Position numbers and translations under genes: made by a program. Below, piece by piece: positions 15,752-21,176 of a stretch of DNA of 22,658 bases. Every line of letters begins with the position of its first letter. The first letter of the stretch is position 1. Source of the DNA: a virus; IMG/VR virus record IMGVR_UViG_3300046449_000373, positions 1-22,658 of that record; one strand, given 5' to 3'. Below the pieces are notes generated by a model. The model was not told where the DNA came from and did no database searches. It saw only the letters and a list, made by a program, of their open reading frames with translations.

Positions 15752-16477
15752 CTATTTTACGTCCGTTTGAGCAACTTGATATGTTGCATTATAAGCTACT
15801 GATTGAACCCAACCATTCATGCTTTTACTAAAGTGAATAATATAATCTATTTGAGATTTATACTCTTCTTTTTGCTCTGAATCGTAACCTCCAGCTACAT
15901 AGATTTGCTTCGTAGATGGTTTTATTTTTGAACGAACCAACATTAGCGTTGCATGACTAAAGCAGTTATAAAAATCCTTAGCCTTTTTTAGGAATTCAAC
16001 ATAGTTAGTATTTATGCCCATATGTAAATGGTTTTTTATGACTAATGGTAAAACCATATGAGACATAGTTAGTTTTGACTTTTTTTCGTACTCTTCGAAA
16101 AAGTTGAATTCTTTTTTAGTATTTGTATCTTTAATTTTCACTTCTTTTTTAAGCAATGCGGCATAACATAACGCTTCATAGGCGATACGCATAGAATTGC
16201 CTGACGCAGCAATATGACCTATAGAAAGTAGCTGTGTTGCTGTAATAGAAGACTCTATAGCTACATACAAATAGCCAGAAACTAGTCCTGCCCGTTTTGA
16301 TTTATCTTTTGCGCAATCAGAGTTATCTAAAAGTTCAAATGACTCACTGAAGTGACTGCATAATTCATTTAATTCGTGCTCAAAGTCAGTGTTAAATTGA
16401 GTACGAGCCTCTATATCATCTTTACAAATTAAATCTTTGATATCCAAACTACGCAAGAGACTTACTCCATGCAACAT
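15752..16477 (-). CDS. hypothetical helical cassette protein
   Basis: 241 residues, not recognised. It is predicted almost wholly helical and soluble. Segments such as ASGNSMRIAYEALCYAALLK (92-111) and FYNCFSHATLMLVRSKI (169-185) recall uncharacterised helical families found in defence islands. No Rx4-6H motif is clear, so I do not call it HEPN. The first ATG is inside the R' box of the attC (16474-16567), as is common in integron cassettes. A TTG seven codons on has GGAGT eight bases upstream and may be the real start. The gene is AT-rich compared with the phage genes and is the cassette closest to the late operon. Confidence 0.7.
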   Translation of the reverse strand: MLHGVSLLRSLDIKDLICKDDIEARTQFNTDFEHELNELCSHFSESFELLDNSDCAKDKSKRAGLVSGYLYVAIESSITATQLLSIGHIAASGNSMRIAYEALCYAALLKKEVKIKDTNTKKEFNFFEEYEKKSKLTMSHMVLPLVIKNHLHMGINTNYVEFLKKAKDFYNCFSHATLMLVRSKIKPSTKQIYVAGGYDSEQKEEYKSQIDYIIHFSKSMNGWVQSVAYNATYQVAQTDVK

Positions 16478-16567
16478 AACGCCGCGTTAACCGGACTAAA
16501 AAGTGAGTTAAAATGTGTAGCGAAACATAACCCACTGTTTTAGTTCAGTTTAAGCAACTTGTTAGTG
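16474..16567 (-). repeat. attC-like integron recombination site (94 bp)
   Basis: Read on the minus strand, R'' CACTAAC (16567-16561) and R' GTTATGT (16480-16474) bound an imperfect inverted repeat. ACTAAAACAGTGGGTTA on one side faces TAACTCACTTTTTAGT on the other, with a single bulged base, the asymmetry expected of attC. It closes the cassette holding the HEPN gene and tRNA-like RNA and opens the one holding the 241-residue gene. Confidence 0.75.
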
Positions 16568-16595
16568 GTATGCATTGAAGATAATATAAAAGAAG

Positions 16596-16726
16596 TGGTG
16601 ACTGGGTGGGGATTCGAACCCCAATCTTCCCTTCTAGTAAACTCTATCGTTAGTAAAGCTTACTAGAAGGGTTGTCCCCCTGCGAACAGGGAGAGCCAGA
16701 GCGCTTTTGCCTCAAGCTACCCAGTC
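16596..16726 (-). ncRNA. tRNA-like RNA with encoded CCA and three central hairpins, overlapping the HEPN gene
   Basis: 131 nt. Numbered from 16726: the perfect 7-bp acceptor stem GACTGGG/CCCAGTC (1-7, 121-127) is followed by A and CCA. A 5-bp T stem TGGGG/CCCCA has a canonical TTCGAAT loop (104-120). U8 and A9 are present. The middle is not a normal tRNA. It holds a hairpin (10-32) with an AAAA loop or, alternatively, a 4-bp D arm. Next is an 8-bp hairpin with a TTCG loop (33-52), then a 15-bp hairpin (56-98) whose outer 12 bp (CCCTTCTAGTAA/TTACTAGAAGGG) are perfect. If read as class II or tRNA-Sec-like, hairpin 3 would be a giant variable arm, but hairpin 2 has no normal 7-nt anticodon loop. 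The HEPN stop codon is at nt 13-15. The structural call is firm; function is unknown. Confidence 0.8.
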
Positions 16727-17533
16727 ATTTGATTCTAATATATTGATAATATACTCAGGTTGCAAGTAATCTTGTTTTAATTTTTGTCTCAGCGCATTAT
16801 TTCTACGAGTTTCATCATCATTAGTATATTTTGCCTTTATTTTTTCCAGTAGTGCATTGTCTATCGTAATCAGCTTACTGCAGAATTTTTTTGCAACTGA
16901 CTGCCAAGCTTGTGAAAAAAGTATTACATCTCTGATGTTTAGATTATTAAATGAGTTTGGGTAAAAATTGAATTTTTTCTGTATTTCAATTTTTATTGAT
17001 TCATCAAGTGAATTAATGCATTCGTCTTTATTTATACCACCATGGAATTCAACATTTCTTAGAGTTCTATAATAATCAATAACCCACAGTTCTTCCTGTC
17101 CCAGATAATCGATATACACAGAATCGTCAAGCTTAGTCGTACTTTTTTTGAGCTCGTTTTTTCGTGCATGAACTAAAAAAACGGCTTTCCGCAAAAAGTC
17201 TATAGAATCAATGTTATAACTATCGTTATCTTTAGAATTTTTGGCATTATTAGTTTTTTTAGAAAACTTATTAACTTCACTGCAAAAAAGGTCGGCTCTA
17301 CTATTTATATATGCAATATGTGCCAAATTCACATATAGCGACACGCCCTCTAAATTAACATGTGTAACGTTTAACCTTTTATGGTTATAAGTTTTAGTTA
17401 ATTTGGAAACACTTGCGATGTCATTATTTTTTATTAGTTCGTGAGTTGCTATATCCGCAACACACATCAAAGGGCCAATAGCACCCAATGATTGCCTAAA
17501 TTTTGTTTCTAAATCTCTTGGAGTTCGGTACAT
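16712..17533 (-). CDS. HEPN-motif protein, possible RNase toxin
   Basis: 273 residues, not recognised as a named family. It is mostly helical. The segment RTLRNVEFHGG contains R159-N-V-E-F-H164, an exact RNxxxH motif of HEPN ribonucleases, preceded and followed by long helices. HEPN proteins cut RNA, often tRNA, in toxin-antitoxin and abortive-infection systems. The function here is inferred from this one motif. The start ATG at 17533 has GGGAG about 9 bases upstream. The last five codons (GAC TGG GTA GCT TGA) form the acceptor stem start of the tRNA-like RNA. RNase P-type cutting at that RNA's 5' end would remove the stop codon from the mRNA. The gene follows a zinc-binding gene by 42 bp in the same cassette. 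Confidence 0.78.
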   Translation of the reverse strand: MYRTPRDLETKFRQSLGAIGPLMCVADIATHELIKNNDIASVSKLTKTYNHKRLNVTHVNLEGVSLYVNLAHIAYINSRADLFCSEVNKFSKKTNNAKNSKDNDSYNIDSIDFLRKAVFLVHARKNELKKSTTKLDDSVYIDYLGQEELWVIDYYRTLRNVEFHGGINKDECINSLDESIKIEIQKKFNFYPNSFNNLNIRDVILFSQAWQSVAKKFCSKLITIDNALLEKIKAKYTNDDETRRNNALRQKLKQDYLQPEYIINILESNDWVA

Positions 17534-17575
17534 CTATCTATTCTCCCGATTACCACTTAACAGCTTATTAAGTAG

Positions 17576-17794
17576 CTAGCACTGAAGCTCTTGTCGAACT
17601 TTAGCAATATGTGATTCAGCCACATTCAAAATTGCTGGAGCACATTTAATGCAAATATTTATCCTGCCTGGATCATCATAAGCAAAGTGCTTCTCGCCTG
17701 CGCATATCGTGTGCGATGCACTGGCATGACATTTTCTTTCTGCAACTGCAGTCTCAACCCTGAAATCCTTCACTATATTTCTTGTGCTTGGCAT
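17576..17794 (-). CDS. small zinc-binding protein upstream of HEPN gene
   Basis: 72 residues from the ATG at 17794 (MPSTRNIVKD); another ATG two codons earlier is too close to the GAGAG ribosome site. One C-x5-H segment (CHASASH) followed by TICAGEKHF, then a C-x2-C (ICIKC) and a C-terminal helix, gives a probable single zinc site. This resembles a widespread class of small Cys/His proteins with a C...H-x-I-x-x-G-(E/D) pattern and no known function. It lies 42 bp before the HEPN gene with no attC between, so the two are probably co-transcribed. It could be an accessory factor or antitoxin; this is inference from position. Confidence 0.68.
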   Translation of the reverse strand: MPSTRNIVKDFRVETAVAERKCHASASHTICAGEKHFAYDDPGRINICIKCAPAILNVAESHIAKVRQELQC

Positions 17795-17839
17795 GTGCAT
17801 CTACTCTCATTTTCAGTATTACTGCAAATAATGATGGCC

Positions 17840-17897
17840 ACTTAGCGCTAAGCTAAGGGGCGCTTTACTGCGTCCATTCTTAAACGTCTTGTAAGTG
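17840..17897 (-). repeat. short degenerate attC-like site (58 bp)
   Basis: On the minus strand, R''-like CACTTAC (17897-17891) and R'-like GCTAAGT (17846-17840) bound a weakly paired hairpin; TTTAAGAATGG on one side and CCCCTTAGCTTAGC on the other resemble attC arms. The size matches short attC sites such as that of aadA. The boxes deviate from consensus, so confidence is moderate. It follows the AbiC-like gene by 2 bp. Confidence 0.45.
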
Positions 17898-17899
17898 AT

Positions 17900-18604
17900 T
17901 TATACGAGACCTTGGCTCTTAAGATTCTCATAAAAGTTCTCATACATGATTAGTTCTTTGAATTCATCCGAATCCGTTGGTACCTCTTCTTTTATTGAGA
18001 GTCCAAAATAATAACAAAACTTCATCTGCTTACTTCTCTCACGTATAAAAGCGTTTGAAAGGTGAGCCCATTCATTCAAAGGGAATTCATCATTAATAGC
18101 GTCAATTTGTTTCTTATGTATAGATGTATACCATTGCACAGCAAAACTTAAATCGTGAAATAATTTCATCAACTTAATTACATCTAAAACCATAAACTGT
18201 TTATTGGAAAGCTCACTCAACTGTTTGATATCTATTACACTGTCTCCAATTTCCTCAAAGTTGATATCACAGTACGTATAAATAACTTTCCATCTTTTAT
18301 CAATCATACCCCCTAATAAGGATATATATTTCAAGTAATTATCCGCTTGCTGATTAATGCTTTGCGACTTTCGCGTTTCGTTTAATTGAAACTGCAATGA
18401 CATATAAGCAACAATGGCTGCTATCGTTGCTAAAAAAGGTCCAGATATGTTATTAAAATAGCTTGCAAAGCTTTCCCATGCTTTTGGTGAAGCTGTATAA
18501 ACGTAATCGCCTCTCATTGCTATTTCTATAACATATGCAATTACTGGTATTGATAGCAACACCAAAAGGAAGGCTACAAATAATGAAAAATATTTTTTAT
18601 TAAT
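17900..18604 (-). CDS. AbiC-like membrane protein, probable ATT start
   Basis: 234 residues from a proposed ATT at 18604. An AGGAG sequence lies seven bases upstream, and the frame then reads NKKYFSLFVAFLLVLL, completing the first membrane helix (about 6-28). The nearest conventional start, TTG at 18565, lacks a ribosome site and would cut that helix in half. A second helix is at about 53-70 (SGPFLATIAAIVAYMSLQFQ), followed by the basic LNETRKSQ and a long helical cytoplasmic domain. This two-helix-plus-helical-domain layout, with GPFLATIAAI and an LNETRK-like stretch, resembles the putative phage abortive infection (putAbiC) family. A defence role is inferred from resemblance. Confidence 0.72.
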   Translation of the reverse strand: MNKKYFSLFVAFLLVLLSIPVIAYVIEIAMRGDYVYTASPKAWESFASYFNNISGPFLATIAAIVAYMSLQFQLNETRKSQSINQQADNYLKYISLLGGMIDKRWKVIYTYCDINFEEIGDSVIDIKQLSELSNKQFMVLDVIKLMKLFHDLSFAVQWYTSIHKKQIDAINDEFPLNEWAHLSNAFIRERSKQMKFCYYFGLSIKEEVPTDSDEFKELIMYENFYENLKSQGLV

Positions 18605-18632
18605 AGGGTCTCTCCTTTCAATTAACGACTTG

Positions 18633-19322
18633 TTAGGGTTTCCATCCGGGGTATTTCCCTTTTTGCATTACCCAGCGACCATCTTTCGTGATCGGTGGTG
18701 ACTCTTTATCTTCTGGAATAGCATTCATATATTCAAAATGTTTTAACCTAGCAGGTAAAATATAAATATACTCAATAAGAATACCAAAAAAATCATCAAT
18801 ATTTCGTGCATTTATTGGATGTATATCTTCAATATCATGTGCCGCTTGATTTCCAACTATTCTGATACAATCAGCGGCTTCTAAAATTAAACTTGGCAAA
18901 GATAGCTTGATGCATAATTTCTTTAACTTACTAGCTAACCCACCTTTTTCTATACCGTTAAGTTTACAAATAATTTCAACGCATTTTCTTATGCTTAAAG
19001 CGAACGCTTCAGCATTTAAGTGCTGAATTCGTTTAGCATTTTCATATGTAACTCGAACTTCTTCGGGTATAAATTGATTAGCGATGAAGTTCTTAGGATA
19101 AATGAGTTCCGCTTTATCAAATAAGTTTGGTGGTAATTCACCACCATAGTCATCACCTAACATTAACCTTTTGCAATTTAAACACTCAGAAACAAACATG
19201 TGCCCTGTATGCTCATAGATATAAGGATCATTCAAATTCTGTAAAAAGCACTCATCTTCATATTTTGACAAGTATCGAAACTCAATACCTTTATCGCTGC
19301 CACAATATGGACAATATTTCAT
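18633..19322 (-). CDS. DUF4145 (HEPN-related) protein with N-terminal zinc ribbon
   Basis: 229 residues. A zinc ribbon is formed by C4-P-Y-C7 and C47-L-N-C50. The C-terminal helical part (about 95-195) carries IRKCVEIICKLNGI, GGLASKLKKL and the signature RIVGNQAAHD (R154 to H162), matching DUF4145, a HEPN-superfamily domain. DUF4145 proteins occur in restriction and defence loci and in cassettes. Whether this one is an active RNase is unclear because the R-to-H spacing is longer than the usual 4-6. The start ATG at 19322 follows an R' box (GTTAGGG). The stop TAA merges with a CCCTAAC half-site (18638-18632) that lacks a partner, so the next boundary looks degraded. Confidence 0.82.
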   Translation of the reverse strand: MKYCPYCGSDKGIEFRYLSKYEDECFLQNLNDPYIYEHTGHMFVSECLNCKRLMLGDDYGGELPPNLFDKAELIYPKNFIANQFIPEEVRVTYENAKRIQHLNAEAFALSIRKCVEIICKLNGIEKGGLASKLKKLCIKLSLPSLILEAADCIRIVGNQAAHDIEDIHPINARNIDDFFGILIEYIYILPARLKHFEYMNAIPEDKESPPITKDGRWVMQKGKYPGWKP

Positions 19323-19327
19323 AGGAA

Positions 19328-19381
19328 CCCTAACAGCTTATTGAACGGTTCGACTGATAAAGCCGACCGCTTAAGTTATTG
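19328..19381 (-). repeat. short attC-like site (54 bp)
   Basis: On the minus strand, R'' CAATAAC (19381-19375) and R' GTTAGGG (19334-19328) bound paired arms: AAGCGGTCGGC against GTCGAACCGTT with mismatches and a 6-7 nt loop. It separates the DUF4145 cassette from the rha-bearing segment and lies immediately before the DUF4145 start, as expected of a cassette boundary. Confidence 0.6.
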
Positions 19382-19526
19382 ATTAATATCATCCTACATT
19401 TTCTATGTCTTTGAAGTAAAGCAATTTAATGACTCTTACACTTAAATAAAAAACGTAAATTGCGCGTTAAAAGTGCCAACATCAAATGTAAAGAATAAAC
19501 CTAACAATATCAATATATTAGAGCAA
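19376..19526. repeat. rha-module flank, copy A
   Basis: This 151-bp stretch recurs in the same orientation at 20895-21045 with scattered substitutions and small indels. Shared blocks include ATTTTCTATG/GTTTTCTATG followed by TCTTTGAAGTAAAGCAATTT, then CTTAAATAAAAAACGTAAAT. There is no open frame of note. Positions 19527-19670, between this copy and the rha control region, hold no gene or structure I can name apart from CTTTAGGCAGCAAA (19601-19614), which also recurs in copy B. Confidence 0.85.
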
Positions 19527-19673
19527 GGAGTTACAGCTGCCAAACGGTTAGCTTAATATTGCCCCATTTGTTGCTAAGTCTCTAAAACGCATACGCTTTG
19601 CTTTAGGCAGCAAATAGCTGTGTGATCAAAGGTTCTCGATGACACCATGTTAGCTTTATAAAATGGCTGAAGG

Positions 19674-19719
19674 GTTATCGATAACTCACTTAACTGATAA
19701 CTCATAAGTAAAATTGACA
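19674..19719 (+). promoter_or_regulatory. operator cluster and promoter of the C4-like RNA / rha transcript
   Basis: The perfect 12-bp palindrome GTTATCGATAAC (19674-19685) overlaps AACTCACTTAACTGATAACT (19683-19702). A -10-like TAAAAT (19709-19714) would start RNA near 19721, just before the RNA's first stem at 19723. An alternative is TTGACA (19714-19719) with GATACT (19738-19743), but that start would lose the 5' strand of the RNA's outer stem. A repressor bound at these repeats would cover the -35 region. Confidence 0.5.
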
Positions 19720-19722
19720 AAT

Positions 19723-19829
19723 GCGCCTAAGTGGGGCGATACTAATCGGGCATTGGCAAAATCCAATGCCGGGATTCGTACCCCGCAGTATCTAGGCGCA
19801 ATGTCGCCAGCCTTTAGAGCTGGTTTTTT
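19723..19829 (+). ncRNA. C4 / P4-CI-type antisense RNA with terminator
   Basis: A 7-bp outer stem GCGCCTA (19723-19729) / TAGGCGC (19793-19799) is followed by an unpaired A, like a tRNA acceptor end. Inside are the hairpin GGCATTGG/CCAATGCC and a T-arm-like hairpin with loop ATTCGTA. A Rho-independent terminator, CCAGC/GCTGG plus six T, lies at 19807-19829. The core 19775-19796 is complementary over 18 positions in three blocks to 19895-19914 in the rha leader. P1/P7 C4 and P4 CI RNAs have this layout, are processed by RNase P, and control phage antirepressor or immunity operons. The family assignment is by structure and context. Confidence 0.75.
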
Positions 19830-19833
19830 ATTG

Positions 19834-19987
19834 CGTGACTCGGCGCACCACTACTATGGTGAGCTGGGTGAGGCAGCCATTTGGCTGGCCGCTTCCTAGA
19901 TGCGGTAGTACGAACCTTGCTCAGTTCATCACCCAATGTTTCGTACCAGACGGTGATGATTACTCACGATATCTAGGAGTGTCACCC
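19834..19987 (+). promoter_or_regulatory. structured rha mRNA leader with alternative pairings over the ribosome site
   Basis: Segment 2 (CCTAGAT 19895-19901, GTACGAA 19908-19914) can pair with the C4-like RNA. It can also pair locally with TTCGTAC (19940-19946) and with ATCTAGGA (19971-19978), the Shine-Dalgarno of rha. Additional stems are CAGCC/GGCTG (19874-19887) and TCATCACC/GGTGATGA (19926-19933, 19952-19959). The same frame as rha is open upstream from GTG 19835 and reads TTMVSWVRQPFGWPLPRCG, which resembles the phage Ash family. I regard this as conserved RNA structure or a short leader peptide rather than the rha start. Confidence 0.65.
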
Positions 19988-20572
19988 ATGAACTTACAAC
20001 AGTCTAAAAACTACCCTGCGCAACTGGTCTTTATCAACGGCCAACAAACCATTACCAATTCGCTTATCATTGCCGACTATTTTGGTAAACGTCATAGCCA
20101 TGTTTTAGATAAAATCGAAGCGATAAAACGCGATGCACCAGAAGAATTTACGTCAACCAACTTTTCGGCTAACGTGCAAAATCAACAGGTTGGCACCAGT
20201 CAACGTGATTTAAAGTGTTACCACCTGACCAAAGACGGTTTTATGTTTTTAGTCATGGGTTTTACCGGTGCCAAAGCTGCCGAACTCAAGATCAACTTCA
20301 TTAATGCCTTCAACGAAGCCCAAAAGCGACTTAGCCGCACTCAACACCCGTTTGAGCGTCAGCGCATGATGTTTACATGGGAAGGCGGCAAAATAGTGAG
20401 CTCGCAACCAATACATGATGACCAGTTTGTCACCAGCCGCGATAAATTAGTGCAGTACATGCGCGAACCCCGCTTTTTATCTCTTGAGCAATTGCTAGAA
20501 ATCAGTGAAGCCGCAAACCAACAAATTGCGACATTAGCAAGATTGGCAGAGAAACAAGCCCGTTTACGCTAA
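19988..20572 (+). CDS. Rha-family phage regulatory protein
   Basis: 194 residues from the ATG at 19988, with AGGAG ten bases upstream. The pRha domain is clear: TITNSLIIADYFGKRHSHVL (21-40), then NFSANVQNQQ, YHLTKDGFMFLVMGFTGAKA and FINAFNEAQKRL to about residue 120. The rest is helical and basic. Rha proteins are phage regulators often linked to anti-repression or to interference with growth on some hosts; DNA binding by the N-terminal helix-turn-helix-like part is presumed. This is the only convincing plus-strand gene in the window. It is preceded by a C4-like antisense RNA and followed by a strong terminator, so the module is self-contained. Confidence 0.9.
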   Translation: MNLQQSKNYPAQLVFINGQQTITNSLIIADYFGKRHSHVLDKIEAIKRDAPEEFTSTNFSANVQNQQVGTSQRDLKCYHLTKDGFMFLVMGFTGAKAAELKINFINAFNEAQKRLSRTQHPFERQRMMFTWEGGKIVSSQPIHDDQFVTSRDKLVQYMREPRFLSLEQLLEISEAANQQIATLARLAEKQARLR

Positions 20573-20592
20573 AAATACCGCTAAACGCCCAT

Positions 20593-20621
20593 AAAAATGG
20601 CTACATCAAGTAGCCATTTTT
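20593..20621. terminator. bidirectional terminator after rha
   Basis: The 12-bp perfect stem AAAAATGGCTAC (20593-20604) / GTAGCCATTTTT (20610-20621) has a 5-nt loop with T-runs on both strands. It ends rha and also faces the minus-strand cassette gene at 20646-20852. An identical 40-bp block (20582-20621) recurs at 21091-21130. Confidence 0.85.
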
Positions 20622-20645
20622 GTTTGGTGCCGCTTTAAATTCTTG

Positions 20646-20852
20646 CTATATCTTGTTCTCTGGGAGGTCCTTGATAACGACAAAGTAATAGACCAAATAC
20701 CCTATCCAAGAAATAAAGAAGGACATGAGAAACCAAATAAGCTTATGCATGCCTTTTGCTTTTTTAGATGCCAAAGCGAAAACCCAAGGTAACATCCCAA
20801 TAATTAAAACGATGAAAAGAATTAAAAGTTGCCAAATACTTATGCCGCCCAA
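20646..20852 (-). CDS. small two-helix membrane protein
   Basis: 68 residues from a TTG at 20852 with an AAGGAG ribosome site six bases upstream. Membrane helices are at about 7-27 (WQLLILFIVLIIGMLPWVFA) and 39-60 (IWFLMSFFISWIGYLVYYFV), separated by a basic loop (SKKAKGMHK). The layout resembles both T4 Imm-like superinfection-immunity small proteins and the PLDc_N membrane domain (PxxG-Y pattern), and I cannot separate these by eye. It sits between the two copies of the rha-module flank with no recognisable attC on either side, so it may have been captured when the flank was duplicated. Confidence 0.72.
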   Translation of the reverse strand: MGGISIWQLLILFIVLIIGMLPWVFALASKKAKGMHKLIWFLMSFFISWIGYLVYYFVVIKDLPENKI

Positions 20853-20894
20853 AATAGACTCCTTTTTAAATTGATACTACAAAACACATAAAGC

Positions 20895-21130
20895 TTATTG
20901 ATTAATTCATCCTACGTTTTCTATGTCTTTGAAGTAAAGCAATTTAATGACTCTTTACACTTAAATAAAAAACGTAAATTGCACGTTAAAAGTGCCCGCA
21001 TCAAATATGAAAAACAAACCAAACAATATCAATACATTAGAGCAGCCCTATTTTTCTCAACATAGTCCTTTAGGCAGCAAAAACCACAGTTAAACGCCCA
21101 TAAAAATGGCTACATCAAGTAGCCATTTTT
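20895..21130. repeat. rha-module flank, copy B, lacking the antisense RNA and rha
   Basis: Positions 20895-21045 match copy A (19376-19526). Then TTTAGGCAGCAAA (21070-21082) matches 19602-19614, and 21091-21130 is identical to 20582-20621, the terminator block after rha. Everything between, about 970 bp in the intact module (operators, C4-like RNA, leader, rha), is missing. The terminator stem is at 21102-21130. This accounts for nearly all of the 318-bp gap between 20852 and 21171; no gene is visible in it. Confidence 0.8.
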
Positions 21131-21147
21131 ATGTGAAAACTCATAGG

Positions 21148-21176
21148 GTATAACGCCTCTTAATGACTTGTTATGC
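21148..21176 (-). repeat. collapsed attC remnant (29 bp)
   Basis: On the minus strand, R'' GCATAAC (21176-21170) is followed only 15 bases later by R' GTTATAC (21154-21148). The boxes and the adjoining AAGTCATTAAGAGGC are attC-like, but the inverted arms and loop are absent. The stop codon of the secreted-protein gene lies in the R'' box. Confidence 0.5.

Noticed and set aside
16596-16726. Reading the tRNA-like element as a prophage attachment tRNA (attL)
   Set aside because: A gene and an attC site lie between it and the phage genes, the lysis end is not the att end in lambda-type maps, and no repeat of its 3' part was seen elsewhere in the window.
17555-17561. R'-like box (GTTAAGT on the minus strand) between the zinc-protein and HEPN genes
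   Set aside because: No matching R'' box or inverted arms are present to the right, so it is not counted as an attC; the two genes are treated as one cassette.
19714-19743. TTGACA...GATACT as the main promoter of the C4-like RNA
   Set aside because: It would start the RNA near 19750 and remove the 5' half of its outer 7-bp stem; the TAAAAT at 19709 gives a start that keeps it. Kept only as an alternative.
19835-19987. N-terminal extension of rha from GTG 19835
   Set aside because: The frame is open, but the Rha domain begins after 19988, that ATG has a clear AGGAG, and the upstream region is explained by RNA pairing and Ash-like leader sequence.
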